64,000 nt of DNA, from assembly GCA_947491315.1 (NCBI GenBank), contig CANLII010000007.1, forward strand, positions 26,025 to 90,024. The letters run 5' to 3'. Every line of letters begins with the position of its first letter. The first letter of the stretch is position 1. Positions 45,901-55,043 of the stretch are shown here, in pieces. The position numbers were made by a program, and so were the translations under genes. The notes under the pieces are model-generated. The model did no database searches, was not told the DNA's origin, and saw only the letters and a program-made list of their open reading frames with translations. The stretch comes from Ignavibacteria bacterium (GTDB lineage: Bacteria; Bacteroidota; Ignavibacteria; Kapaibacteriales; UBA961).

Positions 45901-46884
45901 ATGTACGGAAGCGTCAGCATCATTGATATAGAAAACAGTGCAAAAATGCTCGAAGAGGATCCGATCCTGCTTGCCCGTTTTGAAGGAAAAATTCAAAATG
46001 GCGAAAAGATTGAACCGCATGATTGGATGCCGAAGGATTATAGACGTCAATTGATTCGTATGATAGAGCAACATGCTCATTCTGAAATCATCGGTGCATT
46101 GCCCGAAGGAACTTGGATCACTCGTGCTCCGGGTTTCAGACGAAAAATGGCATTGATGGCAAAAGTGCAAGATGAAAGCGGTCATGCTCAGTTATTGTAC
46201 AATGCAGCAGAAACATTGGGAAAAACCCGTGAGGAGATGATCAATGATCTCATCATCGGAAAGTCAAAATATTCCAATGTGTTCAATTATCCTGCAAAGA
46301 CTTGGGCTGATACAGCAGTCATCGCATGGCTTATCGACGCATCTGCTATCATCAATCAAGTGACCAATTCCAAAGGATCTTATGGTCCATATTGCCGTGC
46401 ACTAGAGAGAATCTGCATGGAAGAGTCATTCCATCTTCGATATGGTTATGACAATGTGGTGACACTTGCAACCGGCACTCCAAAGCAAAGAGAAATGGTT
46501 CAAGAAGCATTGAATCGTTGGTGGCAACCTATCATGCATTTCTTTGGTCCACCAGATAAAGCTTCCGTTCACTCTGAAATTCTCATGCGCTGGAAGGTAA
46601 AGATGGCCAGCAATGACGATATGCGTCAACAATTTTTTAATCAATATGTCCCAAAAATTCTGGAATTAGGCTTAAGCATACCTGATAAAGGTTTGATGAA
46701 GAATAAAGAAACTGGAAAGTGGGATTTCTCCGACCCTGATTGGAATGAATTCTTTGAAGTAATCAAAGGAAATGGCCCTTGCAATAAAGAGCGTATTGCG
46801 GTTAGACGCATGGCTGAAGAGCAAGGTGCATGGGTACGCAGAGCATTGAAAAAAACAAATGCTTATACAGTGCCACTTTCCTGA
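45901..46884 (+). CDS. paaA: 1,2-phenylacetyl-CoA epoxidase catalytic subunit PaaA
   Basis: 327 aa. It follows E. coli PaaA closely: [77 protein letters not shown]-like GPCNKERI. The diiron ligands Glu/His of the ferritin-like four-helix bundle (QHAHSE, DESGH, EESFH) are present. PaaA normally needs PaaB-E; none is nearby. ATG 45901, with GGAG 6 nt upstream, is preferred over ATG 45889. It ends with its own terminator. Confidence 0.93.
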   Translation: MYGSVSIIDIENSAKMLEEDPILLARFEGKIQNGEKIEPHDWMPKDYRRQLIRMIEQHAHSEIIGALPEGTWITRAPGFRRKMALMAKVQDESGHAQLLYNAAETLGKTREEMINDLIIGKSKYSNVFNYPAKTWADTAVIAWLIDASAIINQVTNSKGSYGPYCRALERICMEESFHLRYGYDNVVTLATGTPKQREMVQEALNRWWQPIMHFFGPPDKASVHSEILMRWKVKMASNDDMRQQFFNQYVPKILELGLSIPDKGLMKNKETGKWDFSDPDWNEFFEVIKGNGPCNKERIAVRRMAEEQGAWVRRALKKTNAYTVPLS

Positions 46885-46903
46885 TTCTTCAAAAACATAA
46901 TTC

Positions 46904-46938
46904 AACCCCTTCATCGGAAACGCGGAAGGGGTTTTTTT
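46904..46938 (+). terminator. Rho-independent terminator after paaA
   Basis: AACCCCTTC / GAAGGGGTT, a perfect 9-bp stem with a 12-nt loop and a following T-run. It ends just before the TonB receptor gene. Confidence 0.88.
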
Positions 46939-46942
46939 ATAG

Positions 46943-49150
46943 ATGATACACATGACATATTTCATACTTCTGTTTTTGATTCCATTCAATACCATGATAT
47001 TGCATGCAGGGTCAGAGGCGGATTCCATATCGCCAAGATTACCGAAGATTCCCCTTTCAAAAAAACAGAAGAAGGATTCCGTAAGTACCTATACATCCAA
47101 AGAGCAAGTGGTTGTAACGGGTACGAGAAATGAAGTATTGCTCAAAGACTCTCCTGTCCGCGTGGAAGTGATAGATAAAAAACAAATGGTTAGCACTGCC
47201 ATGGTGAATATTGGTGACTTATTGCGTGAGCAATCAGGGTTGATTTTAACAAACAATGTAAGAACTGGCATTCAAATGATGGGATTGGGTGCGGATTATA
47301 CCCAGATTTTGATAGATGGTCAGCCCATGATTGGTCGTGTGGCTGGTGTATTGGATCTTTCCAGAATATCAGTTGGGAATGTGGAGCGAGTGGAAATCGT
47401 GAAAGGCCCGATGTCATCACTATATGGGAGCGAAGCGCTTGCAGGCGTGATCAATATCATTACAAAAAAACCAGATCCTGGATTTTCGGGGATGGTATTT
47501 GGACAATATCTGGATAGAGGGCCCACCGAGTTACGCGGAGAAATGCAATATGGTTCAGGTTCTCTAGATCTTTCCGGATTTGTCAGCATGAAGAATGCAA
47601 GACCATTCACATTGCAACAAGATACATTACGGGTTCCATATCAAGGTTTTTTTGATCAAACCATGCATTTGAAATCCAAATGGCAGGCCTCGAATTCTGT
47701 TCAATTTGGTGCGGACATGCGGTATTTTTCAAGTGAAAGCAAAGGTGCATTCATTGAGTCATTTTTTGGTCAGATTGCATCCAATGAGGGCAGTGTTCAG
47801 CAAGAGGATTTGCAGGGAACTGGTTATGCTATTTGGACTCATGGGAAGGCAAGACTAAATGCTCAATTGCATTATGCTTCCTATAAAGAGCGATATAATT
47901 TTGATACAATTCAAGGTGAAGCAGGTTCCGTGGATGATCTTTCCAGAGGATTGATGCGTTCATATTTGCAATATGATGTGATATGGAATGAGCGCAATCG
48001 CTTCACTTTCGGCATGGAATATACCATTGATGATATTGGTGGATCGCGTTATCCGGATAATCCATATTTCGCAACTTTCAGCGGATTTGCACAATGGGAA
48101 GGGAATCCAACTTCATGGATTTCCTATGCATTGAGTGCGAGATATGTAGATAATTCTGCATATACACAGGATGGACTGCAAGAGTCTAATATATTGAGCG
48201 CCTTAGCCAAATTATCCAATCCAAAATTGGCGGTGAATCTCAAATTGCAGGATGGAATTCGTATACACACTTCCATTGGAACAGGTTTCAAAGTTCCGGA
48301 CTTCAGACAATTATATGTGCAATTTTCGAATCGACTCGGTGGTGCCGGATACGATTTGATAGGAGCGCGAAGATTGGGTTTAGATTTGCAGCCTGAGCGA
48401 TCCATTTCAATGGATTTGGGAGTGATACTTGATGAATGGTCGACAAATTTCTTATCAGATGATATTCCACTACGAGGTTTTGCCGAATGTAGGGTTTTTC
48501 ATAATACATTGTCCAATCTCATTGAATTCTATTATACAGGCAATAATCCACAAACAAATCAAGCAGTATATTCCTATCGTAATATAGCAAGGGCTTCAAC
48601 ACAAGGCTTGGAGATGTCATTGCGGATGAGTCATCCAATTCCTGGGCATGAATCTGGGGAACTTGGTTATTCCTTTGGCTATCAATATTTGGATACTCGT
48701 GATTTGGAAGTGTATGATGCGATTGAGAAAGGAATGGCAGGAACCATTGATCCTTTGACAGGAAGATTCAATACATTGACTATGAAGAATTATGGTGGAT
48801 TATGGTTTAGATCTGTTCATTCAGGTACAATGAGAGTGAGTTATGAACATAGAAATTCCGGCATATCGGCATCGATACGCGCGCAATTCATTGGGAGATT
48901 TGGAGATGAAGCATTGGATGTCAATGGTCCTGTACACAGTAATCGTAAAGTGCCTGATTTGGACGTCGAATATGTGCCTGCATATACGATCCTGAATCTT
49001 GGGTTTTCAAAAGATATTGAACTGACCGAAATTTCCGGTTCTTTGCGAATCACATTGGGAGTCAATAATCTCATGAATGTCATGAATTTGCGCTCAATGC
49101 CCAATCTATTGGGAAGGCAATTATCACTCTCAATGCAGGTCATGTTGTAA
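46943..49150 (+). CDS. TonB-dependent outer-membrane receptor
   Basis: 735 aa (or 732 from ATG 46952). A signal peptide of about 23 residues is followed by EQVVVTGTRNEVLLKDSPVRVEVIDKK (TonB-box-like VVVTGTR), a plug domain (about 65-180; ADYTQILIDGQPMIGR, IVKGPMSSLYGSEALAGVINIITKKP), and a 22-strand-type beta-barrel to the C-terminal NNLMNVMNLRSMPNLLGRQLSLSMQ. It takes up a large ligand powered by TonB. The upstream HmuY suggests haem or another metal chelate. The paaA terminator directly upstream implies separate transcription. Confidence 0.92.
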   Translation: MIHMTYFILLFLIPFNTMILHAGSEADSISPRLPKIPLSKKQKKDSVSTYTSKEQVVVTGTRNEVLLKDSPVRVEVIDKKQMVSTAMVNIGDLLREQSGLILTNNVRTGIQMMGLGADYTQILIDGQPMIGRVAGVLDLSRISVGNVERVEIVKGPMSSLYGSEALAGVINIITKKPDPGFSGMVFGQYLDRGPTELRGEMQYGSGSLDLSGFVSMKNARPFTLQQDTLRVPYQGFFDQTMHLKSKWQASNSVQFGADMRYFSSESKGAFIESFFGQIASNEGSVQQEDLQGTGYAIWTHGKARLNAQLHYASYKERYNFDTIQGEAGSVDDLSRGLMRSYLQYDVIWNERNRFTFGMEYTIDDIGGSRYPDNPYFATFSGFAQWEGNPTSWISYALSARYVDNSAYTQDGLQESNILSALAKLSNPKLAVNLKLQDGIRIHTSIGTGFKVPDFRQLYVQFSNRLGGAGYDLIGARRLGLDLQPERSISMDLGVILDEWSTNFLSDDIPLRGFAECRVFHNTLSNLIEFYYTGNNPQTNQAVYSYRNIARASTQGLEMSLRMSHPIPGHESGELGYSFGYQYLDTRDLEVYDAIEKGMAGTIDPLTGRFNTLTMKNYGGLWFRSVHSGTMRVSYEHRNSGISASIRAQFIGRFGDEALDVNGPVHSNRKVPDLDVEYVPAYTILNLGFSKDIELTEISGSLRITLGVNNLMNVMNLRSMPNLLGRQLSLSMQVML

Positions 49151-49234
49151 TCATGAATAACTTTCGACATAATTTCCTAAATTATGTATGATTTGTTACG
49201 TCAACTGCCAGGATTCACAGTTAAAGGTATAGAA

Positions 49235-49933
49235 ATGAATTCGTATTTGGAAGAAGTTAAAGCCACGGCTTTGGCCGAAGCACAAAAAACCTATATGGTC
49301 AAGGTATATGGCTGGATGGTTGGTGGGCTTATGGCAACGGGATTGGCTGGAGGTTTTGTTGCAAGTGATGCATCAATGATTCAATCAATGCTTGATTATT
49401 TCTGGTTTTTTATCATTGCTGAATTTGCACTTGTTTTTGCACTTTCTGCATTCATTCATAAGATGAGTGTACCGGTGGCAATGTTATCCTTTATAGGATA
49501 TTCCGTTTTGAATGGCATTACTTTATCAGCAGTATTGCTAGCATATGATGAAGCAGCCGTGATGAATGCATTTTTGACGACATCAGGCACTTTTGCGGCA
49601 ATGAGTGTCTATGGAATGGTCACGAAAAAAGACCTATCCTCATGGGGATCATTTTTCTTCATGGGGCTCATGGGTATTATTATTGCAAGCATTGTGAACA
49701 TATTTCTGGCAAGTTCGGCGCTTAGCTTTGCAATTTCTTTGATTGGAGTATTTGTTTTTATAGGATTGACAGCCTATGACACGCAAAAAATCAAAGAATC
49801 TGCAGAATTAGAATTGCAGGGAAGTGATATGGCAATGAAAGGCGCAATTCTTGGAGCATTGACATTATATCTTGATTTCATAAATCTCTTTCTCTTCATC
49901 TTGCGCCTCTTTGGCGGCAGAAATGATGACTGA
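49235..49933 (+). CDS. Bax inhibitor-1/YccA family membrane protein
   Basis: 232 aa with seven membrane helices. EEVKATALAEAQKTYMVKVYGWMVGGLMATGL is the N-terminal signature. GYSVLNGITLSAVLLAY, GMVTKKDLSSWGSFFFMGLMGIII and FIGLTAYDTQKIKE are BI-1 landmarks (the di-Asp pH-sensor region is YDTQK and YLDFINLFLFILRL). BI-1 homologues are calcium leak channels; bacterial YccA interacts with FtsH. ATG 49235 is chosen over 49184 because the N-terminal signature starts there. Confidence 0.88.
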   Translation: MNSYLEEVKATALAEAQKTYMVKVYGWMVGGLMATGLAGGFVASDASMIQSMLDYFWFFIIAEFALVFALSAFIHKMSVPVAMLSFIGYSVLNGITLSAVLLAYDEAAVMNAFLTTSGTFAAMSVYGMVTKKDLSSWGSFFFMGLMGIIIASIVNIFLASSALSFAISLIGVFVFIGLTAYDTQKIKESAELELQGSDMAMKGAILGALTLYLDFINLFLFILRLFGGRNDD

Positions 49934-49955
49934 TGATTGTTTGACTTTCTATCCG

Positions 49956-49983
49956 GGCAGAAGTGAAGACTTCTGCCTTTTTT
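49956..49983 (+). terminator. Rho-independent terminator after the BI-1 gene
   Basis: GGCAGAAGT-GAAG-ACTTCTGCC, a 9-bp perfect stem with a tetraloop and TTTTTT, ending 5 nt before the next start. Confidence 0.88.
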
Positions 49984-49987
49984 GCTT

Positions 49988-50668
49988 ATGAGCTCATTTA
50001 CCGATTATACAGAACAACGATTGATATATGCTCGAGATGTATTGAAATCCGGTGATATACAAAAAGCATTGTCAATTTGTGAGCAATTATTGTCACCGGC
50101 ATCTATCTTTTCACATGGGAAAGAAATCTTCTTGATCATCTCCGATGCAATTGAAAAAGCTGGGGATTTTAAAAAGGCAACATTGATTAGGAATCGAGCA
50201 GATGAGTTGTTTCCTGATTCGATTGCTGATTCAATTTCAATTCTTCGGTCTCCTGAACTTGTTATTGAATCCATTTTACCATTTCTGCATTTTGAAGATG
50301 ATGTTTTGCCCGGACCAATACAATATGATGAGATCAATGTAGATTTTCCATCATTTGCATTGAAGGAATTCCCCAAACAGCAGATTGAGATGCAAAGATC
50401 TCAAGAATCGCAGCAAACATTGTCTGCTCTGGAGGAATTGGCTCAAAGACTAGAGAAAGCAAGGATTCCCGCCATAGAAGAAGAAAGAACCATTTCAAAA
50501 CCTTCATTCATGCCTTCAATTGTTACGGAAACAATGGCCAATATTTATATTCAGCAAGGTGCTTTTTCACAAGCGATCAAGGCATATCAAGTATTGGCTC
50601 GAAATCAACCTGAACGATTGGAGCATTTTGAAGCAATCATAGCTGATTTAAGACTTCGTCAATCATAA
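49988..50668 (+). CDS. Cytoplasmic TPR-like protein of unknown function
   Basis: 226 aa. TPR-like helices occur at both ends (YARDVLKSGDIQKALSICEQLLS; TMANIYIQQGAFSQAIKAYQVLARNQPERLEHF), joined by an acidic Gln/Glu-rich linker. There is no signal. The C-terminal TPR with MANIYIQQG is common in FCB proteins. It sits 10 bp upstream of pgi. The function is unknown. Confidence 0.68.
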   Translation: MSSFTDYTEQRLIYARDVLKSGDIQKALSICEQLLSPASIFSHGKEIFLIISDAIEKAGDFKKATLIRNRADELFPDSIADSISILRSPELVIESILPFLHFEDDVLPGPIQYDEINVDFPSFALKEFPKQQIEMQRSQESQQTLSALEELAQRLEKARIPAIEEERTISKPSFMPSIVTETMANIYIQQGAFSQAIKAYQVLARNQPERLEHFEAIIADLRLRQS

Positions 50669-50678
50669 TCTTATTACC

Positions 50679-52307
50679 ATGATTCAACATTGGAATATCA
50701 TTGAACAATATGCTTCAGTTTTGAAGCAGGTGCATTTGAAAGAATTATTTATCGAGGATGCCGGTCGGGTTCATTCTTGTTCTCATACATTGCCATTTGC
50801 ATTCGTAGATTATTCTCGTCAAAGAGTGAATGCACAATTGCTTGAAGAATTATGTGTTTTTGCCCGAGAGATTGATATCCGCGAACAATTTGTGCAGATG
50901 ATGCAGGGAGCAAAAAACAATCTCACTGAACAACGCAGTGTTTTGCATACTGCATTGCGTGCACCGAAAGATTCAGTCATCAATATTGATGGGCATAATA
51001 TTATGCCTGACATTCATGCTGTATTAGATCAGATGCGCATATTCAGTGATGCCATACGCAAAGGTGTACTCCGGGGATATTCCGGAAAGACCTTTACAGA
51101 CATAGTCAATATCGGAATAGGCGGATCGGATCTTGGGCCGAGTATGGTTTGCAATGCCCTGCGATATTATTCAAACCGTGATATTTCAGTTCATTTTGTG
51201 TCGAATGTTGATCCAACACATCTTACCGAAACATTGAGAACATGTTCTCCAGAAACCACATTATTCATTATTTCTTCAAAGACATTTACCACAGAAGAAA
51301 CAATGGCGAATGCATTTGCCGCAAAAGAATGGTTTTTGCAATATGGTGGATATTCATGGGAATTACATGCATGTGCAGTTTCGGCGAATATTGAGAAGAC
51401 GAGTGCATTTGGAATCCCATCGGATCGTGTCTTTGGATTCTGGGATTGGGTCGGTGGACGATATTCCGTATGGTCTGCCATTGGTCTTTCCATTGCCATC
51501 AGTATTGGTTATGAGCATTTTGAGCAATTTCTCGCCGGTGCCCATGAAATGGACATGCATATGGCAAGTGAAGAAATCGAGAATAATATCCCGATCATAT
51601 TGGGACTCATCGATGCGCTGAATGTAATTTGTTATGATGTGCATTCTCATGCCATTATACCATATGATGAATATCTCAGATTATTCCCTGCATTCTTGCA
51701 ACAGATGATGATGGAAAGCAATGGAAAATCCATTACGCGAGAAGGACATGAGATTGTCTATCATACTTCGCCGATCATTTGGGGACAGCCCGGTACCGAT
51801 GCACAGCATTCATTTTTCCAGCTATTGCATCAAGGAACCGAGCAAGTGAACACGGAATTCATAGCATGTGCGAAGCCACTCAATCCAATTGGAGACATGC
51901 ATGAACGATTGCTCGCAAATTGTGCGGCTCAATCCGCTGCATTGATGCATGGAAAAACACAAAATGAAGTGATGCAGGATTTAACCAAGACAAATTTGAG
52001 TGAAGCAGAGAAGCGAGCACTCATTCCACATAAATTATTCTCCGGTGATAGACCATCCACAACCATTCTATTGAAGGAGCTCACTCCATTCACACTCGGA
52101 TGGCTTATTGCATTGTATGAGCATAGGACATTTGTTCAGGGAATCGTATGGGATATTTGTTCATATGATCAATGGGGAGTAGAGCTTGGAAAGGTTATGG
52201 CAGCTTCAATATTACCGGCAGTCAAAGACTCCTCGGTAGTACTTGAAACGCAAGACTGTTCAACCGAGCAATTGATTTCCACCATACATGTATTCAGGAA
52301 TGCATGA
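50679..52307 (+). CDS. pgi: Glucose-6-phosphate isomerase
   Basis: 542 aa, close to the E. coli-type length. It interconverts glucose-6-P and fructose-6-P. DIVNIGIGGSDLGPSMV, SKTFTTEETMANA (sugar-phosphate binding), GGRYSVWSAIGLSIAI, the catalytic Glu/His region MESNGKSITREG and GQPGTDAQHSFFQLLHQG are all conserved. The stop overlaps the start of the methyltransferase (ATGA). Confidence 0.96.
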   Translation: MIQHWNIIEQYASVLKQVHLKELFIEDAGRVHSCSHTLPFAFVDYSRQRVNAQLLEELCVFAREIDIREQFVQMMQGAKNNLTEQRSVLHTALRAPKDSVINIDGHNIMPDIHAVLDQMRIFSDAIRKGVLRGYSGKTFTDIVNIGIGGSDLGPSMVCNALRYYSNRDISVHFVSNVDPTHLTETLRTCSPETTLFIISSKTFTTEETMANAFAAKEWFLQYGGYSWELHACAVSANIEKTSAFGIPSDRVFGFWDWVGGRYSVWSAIGLSIAISIGYEHFEQFLAGAHEMDMHMASEEIENNIPIILGLIDALNVICYDVHSHAIIPYDEYLRLFPAFLQQMMMESNGKSITREGHEIVYHTSPIIWGQPGTDAQHSFFQLLHQGTEQVNTEFIACAKPLNPIGDMHERLLANCAAQSAALMHGKTQNEVMQDLTKTNLSEAEKRALIPHKLFSGDRPSTTILLKELTPFTLGWLIALYEHRTFVQGIVWDICSYDQWGVELGKVMAASILPAVKDSSVVLETQDCSTEQLISTIHVFRNA

Positions 52308-52966
52308 TGGCAATAATCCCAACATTGATGACCGATTCAATTGCTGAATATGCTGAGAAGAATTTCACTTCCGAGACTCCGGAATTGAAACAACTTTTGA
52401 TTGATGCTAAAGTGAAAGGTATTCCTGAAATTTCCATTGGTGGCGTGCAAGGAGCATTCCTGCAAAATATGGTGCGATTGCTCAATGCAAAGGTCATCGT
52501 TGAAATTGGGTCTTTGGCCGGTTATTCTGCTATAACAATGGCTGTCTCGATGGAGGATGGTGGCATCGTGCATTGTTTCGAAAAAGAACCCGAGTATTGT
52601 AAGTTTATCTCATTGCAAGCCATGTCTTTCGGAATTGAAGATCGAATTGTCATTCATGAGGGAAATGCGGTTGATGCATTGTCAACTGTCGATATTTCCA
52701 GCATTGATTTGATATTCATCGATGCAGATAAACCATCCTATTCAACATACTTGGAATTATTGCTTCCGAGATTAAGATCTGGCGGACTGATTATTGGAGA
52801 CAATGCGCTTGCTTGGGGCTATATTGCCGATGAGCTTCCGGAATTCGAGCCGGAGAATGTTAAGGGGATTCAAGAGTTTAATCAACATATGAGGAAACAT
52901 TCAGCCCTTCATCCACCTTGCCTCATCCCTCTAGGTGATGGGATGTGTATGGCAGTAAAAAAATAA
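52304..52966 (+). CDS. Class I SAM-dependent O-methyltransferase (COMT-like)
   Basis: 220 aa. It has the SAM motif IVEIGSLAGYSAITMA, then metal-binding IDLIFIDADKPSYSTYLELLLPRLRSGGLIIGDNALAWG. This matches the catechol O-methyltransferase/caffeoyl-CoA O-methyltransferase branch, which uses Mg2+. The substrate is unknown. The start may be ATG 52304 or 52307; both overlap the pgi stop. Confidence 0.85.
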   Translation: MMAIIPTLMTDSIAEYAEKNFTSETPELKQLLIDAKVKGIPEISIGGVQGAFLQNMVRLLNAKVIVEIGSLAGYSAITMAVSMEDGGIVHCFEKEPEYCKFISLQAMSFGIEDRIVIHEGNAVDALSTVDISSIDLIFIDADKPSYSTYLELLLPRLRSGGLIIGDNALAWGYIADELPEFEPENVKGIQEFNQHMRKHSALHPPCLIPLGDGMCMAVKK

Positions 52967-53064
52967 TCAATCATGACTTTGGTCATATGTATCAACTGAT
53001 TTCAGATAGAGATTGCATGTGGTAATTCAATAAATATTGTTTCATACTTCTCAGGAGAACAATC

Positions 53065-53265
53065 ATGCATATTTTCCATTTTGGAAATCATTCCATCTCA
53101 TTATCTGATATCAGAGACATCAAATTGCAATATGATTATCAGAAAAATGAAATTTTTGTCGATCTTGAGTTGAATGGTGGTGCCCAAATGAGTGTAAACC
53201 TTCCTGACTCATTGGTCTTCATGGAAGAATTCATCAAGAAAATCAAAGATGACAAGAATGTTTGA
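53065..53265 (+). CDS. Small conserved-looking protein of unknown function
   Basis: 66 aa with a strong AGGAG site 7 nt before ATG and a terminator just after the stop, so likely real. The sequence is beta-rich (HSISLSDIRDIKLQYDYQKNEIFVDLELNGG) then one helix (FMEEFIKKIKDD). No signal and no family recognised. Confidence 0.6.
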   Translation: MHIFHFGNHSISLSDIRDIKLQYDYQKNEIFVDLELNGGAQMSVNLPDSLVFMEEFIKKIKDDKNV

Positions 53266-53268
53266 TAT

Positions 53269-53291
53269 AAGCTCCGGAAGGAGCTTTTTTT
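53269..53291 (+). terminator. Terminator after the small protein
   Basis: AAGCTCC-GGAA-GGAGCTT, a 7-bp stem with a GGAA loop and TTTTT tail. Confidence 0.8.
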
Positions 53292-53298
53292 GTATCTC

Positions 53299-53342
53299 CC
53301 ATGGATAAATCCAAAGATTGATTCCCATGACCTTATCCATGG
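53299..53342. repeat. 10-bp inverted repeat with 24-nt spacer
   Basis: CCATGGATAA (53299-53308) and TTATCCATGG (53333-53342) are perfect inverted copies. They sit at the left side of a gene-poor 303-bp stretch that also contains a transposase-like fragment, and may be a remnant of a hairpin-ended element. Confidence 0.35.
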
Positions 53343-53440
53343 AAATAAGAATCTATTCATGGCAAAATGAGGGTGATGTATGTGAATATAGTATTCAATG
53401 GAAAGCATATTTTACCTCTAAAAAAGAGGGGATTGAAATC

Positions 53441-53536
53441 ATGGCGCATTCATTGAATAAGGTGTGGATTCATGCGGTTTGGATAACTTTTTATGGGAAG
53501 GTTTTTACGAAGAAACGACAGCAATGGGGTAAATGA
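53441..53536 (+). pseudogene. Possible IS200/RAYT-type Y1 transposase N-terminal remnant
   Basis: ATG 53441 has a GAGGGG site. The 31 codons begin MAHSLNKVWIHAVWITFYGK, like the start of REP-associated/IS200 Y1 transposases in FCB bacteria (pattern MxxSLxKxxIHxVxST). The conserved HUH motif and catalytic Tyr are absent because the frame stops at 53536. The rest of 53292-53594 (about 300 bp) holds a longer frame from 53318 that is unlike any protein I know, and no other gene. Confidence 0.35.
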
Positions 53537-53594
53537 TAGGCCTTAGCCATGAGGAAACATCTTATATTGTAGGAGTTATTGAGAAAGATAGAAT

Positions 53595-55043
53595 ATGAGA
53601 GCAAAGATCAAACTTCTCGCCTCGGATGCGGCTATATATGGTGTGACCACGCTGTTGACGCGATCTATGAGTTTTTTGCTCACGCCACTGTACACAAATG
53701 CATTGTCAAATAGAGCTGAATTCGGGGTATATGCATATTTGTATTCATTATTGGCATTCGTGAATGTGATCTATGCATTTGGGTTGGACACTGCTTTTCT
53801 TCGTTTCTATTCAGCCAAAGACCCACATACCACAGAACAAGCATTTTCTTTTTCATGGTGGATGATTGCTTTAATCGGGATCATCTCCACTATTGTGATT
53901 TTGTTTTCAGCCGATGGCATAGCACATTGGATACCCGACCTCGCCGGCAATGGAGATTTGATCCGTGCCATAGCGCTCATTCCCCTGTTCGATGCACTGA
54001 CTAATGTTCCGTATAATCTATTGAGGATGCAGAGAAAGGCAAAACGCTTTGCAGTATTGCGAGTGCTGAATGTTGCCATAAATGTTTGTCTCAATATAAT
54101 CCTTGTGGCATATCTCAAAATGGGTCTAATGGGAATTATTATTGCCGGAATTACATCATCCTTTGTTGCTGTGATTGGCGTAACACCTATTATTATGCAA
54201 TGGCTTCGTATGAAATTCGATGCTGAATTGTCAAAAGATATGATGCGTTTTGGCGTTCCGACCATGCCATCGGCTTTTTCCGGAATGATGCTTCAGGTTG
54301 CTGATCGACCAATCATGACATCGATTGCAGGAGCTGACATGACGGGACTGTATCAAGCAAATTATCGCTTGGGAATTCCTATGATGATGCTTGTTGCAGT
54401 ATTTGAATTTGCTTATAAACCATTCTATTTGTCTCATCATGAAGATGAAGATTCGCCCCAACTCTTTGCTCGGATCTTTACCTATTTCATGATCATTGCA
54501 TGTGCCGTGTATTTATTGATTTCACTGTTTATCAAAGACATTGTGCAACTTTCCCTCGGCGGTATTTCTCTGATTCATGAATCATATTGGCAGGGCTTGG
54601 GTATCATTCCAATCATTCTTGCGGCATATATTTGGAATGGTATTGCCACCAATATGGCATTGGGAATGCATGTCAGTAAAAAAACCGGATGGCTTCCAAT
54701 TGCAACCGGAATTGCTGCAGTCGTCAATATCATCCTCACATTTATTCTCGTTCCAATACTTGGCATTTATGGAGGAGCATGGGCAACATTTATAGCTTAT
54801 GCAGTGAGTGCCATTATACTGTGGTATATATCATCGACATTATATCCGATTCCATATGAATGGTCAAGACTCCTTGGAACAGCAATCGTAACTGTGATGT
54901 TATTTACGATTGCGAGTGTATTTGAAACAAGTGGTTGGATGAATCTCTTCATAGTTTCATCGTTTCCTGTCATTCTTTTTGCAAGCGGAATTCTGAATTC
55001 TAAAGAAAAGCACATCATCACCAGATTATTTCGGACAAAATGA
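53595..55043 (+). CDS. Polysaccharide flippase-like MATE/PST membrane protein (Wzx type)
   Basis: 482 aa with about 12-14 membrane helices. The N-terminus KLLASDAAIYGVTTLLTRSMSFLLTPLYTNAL and later FGVPTMPSAFSGMMLQVADRPIMTSIAGADMTGLYQANYRLG match the PST/oligosaccharyl-lipid flippase superfamily. It would move a lipid-linked sugar repeat across the inner membrane. No polymerase or glycosyltransferase genes adjoin it. The stop overlaps the start of the next gene (ATGA). Confidence 0.85.
   Translation: MRAKIKLLASDAAIYGVTTLLTRSMSFLLTPLYTNALSNRAEFGVYAYLYSLLAFVNVIYAFGLDTAFLRFYSAKDPHTTEQAFSFSWWMIALIGIISTIVILFSADGIAHWIPDLAGNGDLIRAIALIPLFDALTNVPYNLLRMQRKAKRFAVLRVLNVAINVCLNIILVAYLKMGLMGIIIAGITSSFVAVIGVTPIIMQWLRMKFDAELSKDMMRFGVPTMPSAFSGMMLQVADRPIMTSIAGADMTGLYQANYRLGIPMMMLVAVFEFAYKPFYLSHHEDEDSPQLFARIFTYFMIIACAVYLLISLFIKDIVQLSLGGISLIHESYWQGLGIIPIILAAYIWNGIATNMALGMHVSKKTGWLPIATGIAAVVNIILTFILVPILGIYGGAWATFIAYAVSAIILWYISSTLYPIPYEWSRLLGTAIVTVMLFTIASVFETSGWMNLFIVSSFPVILFASGILNSKEKHIITRLFRTK

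Noticed and set aside
53318..53440. Longer 72-codon gene starting at 53318
   Set aside because: The part before ATG 53441 resembles nothing, overlaps the 10-bp inverted repeat, and has no ribosome binding site.
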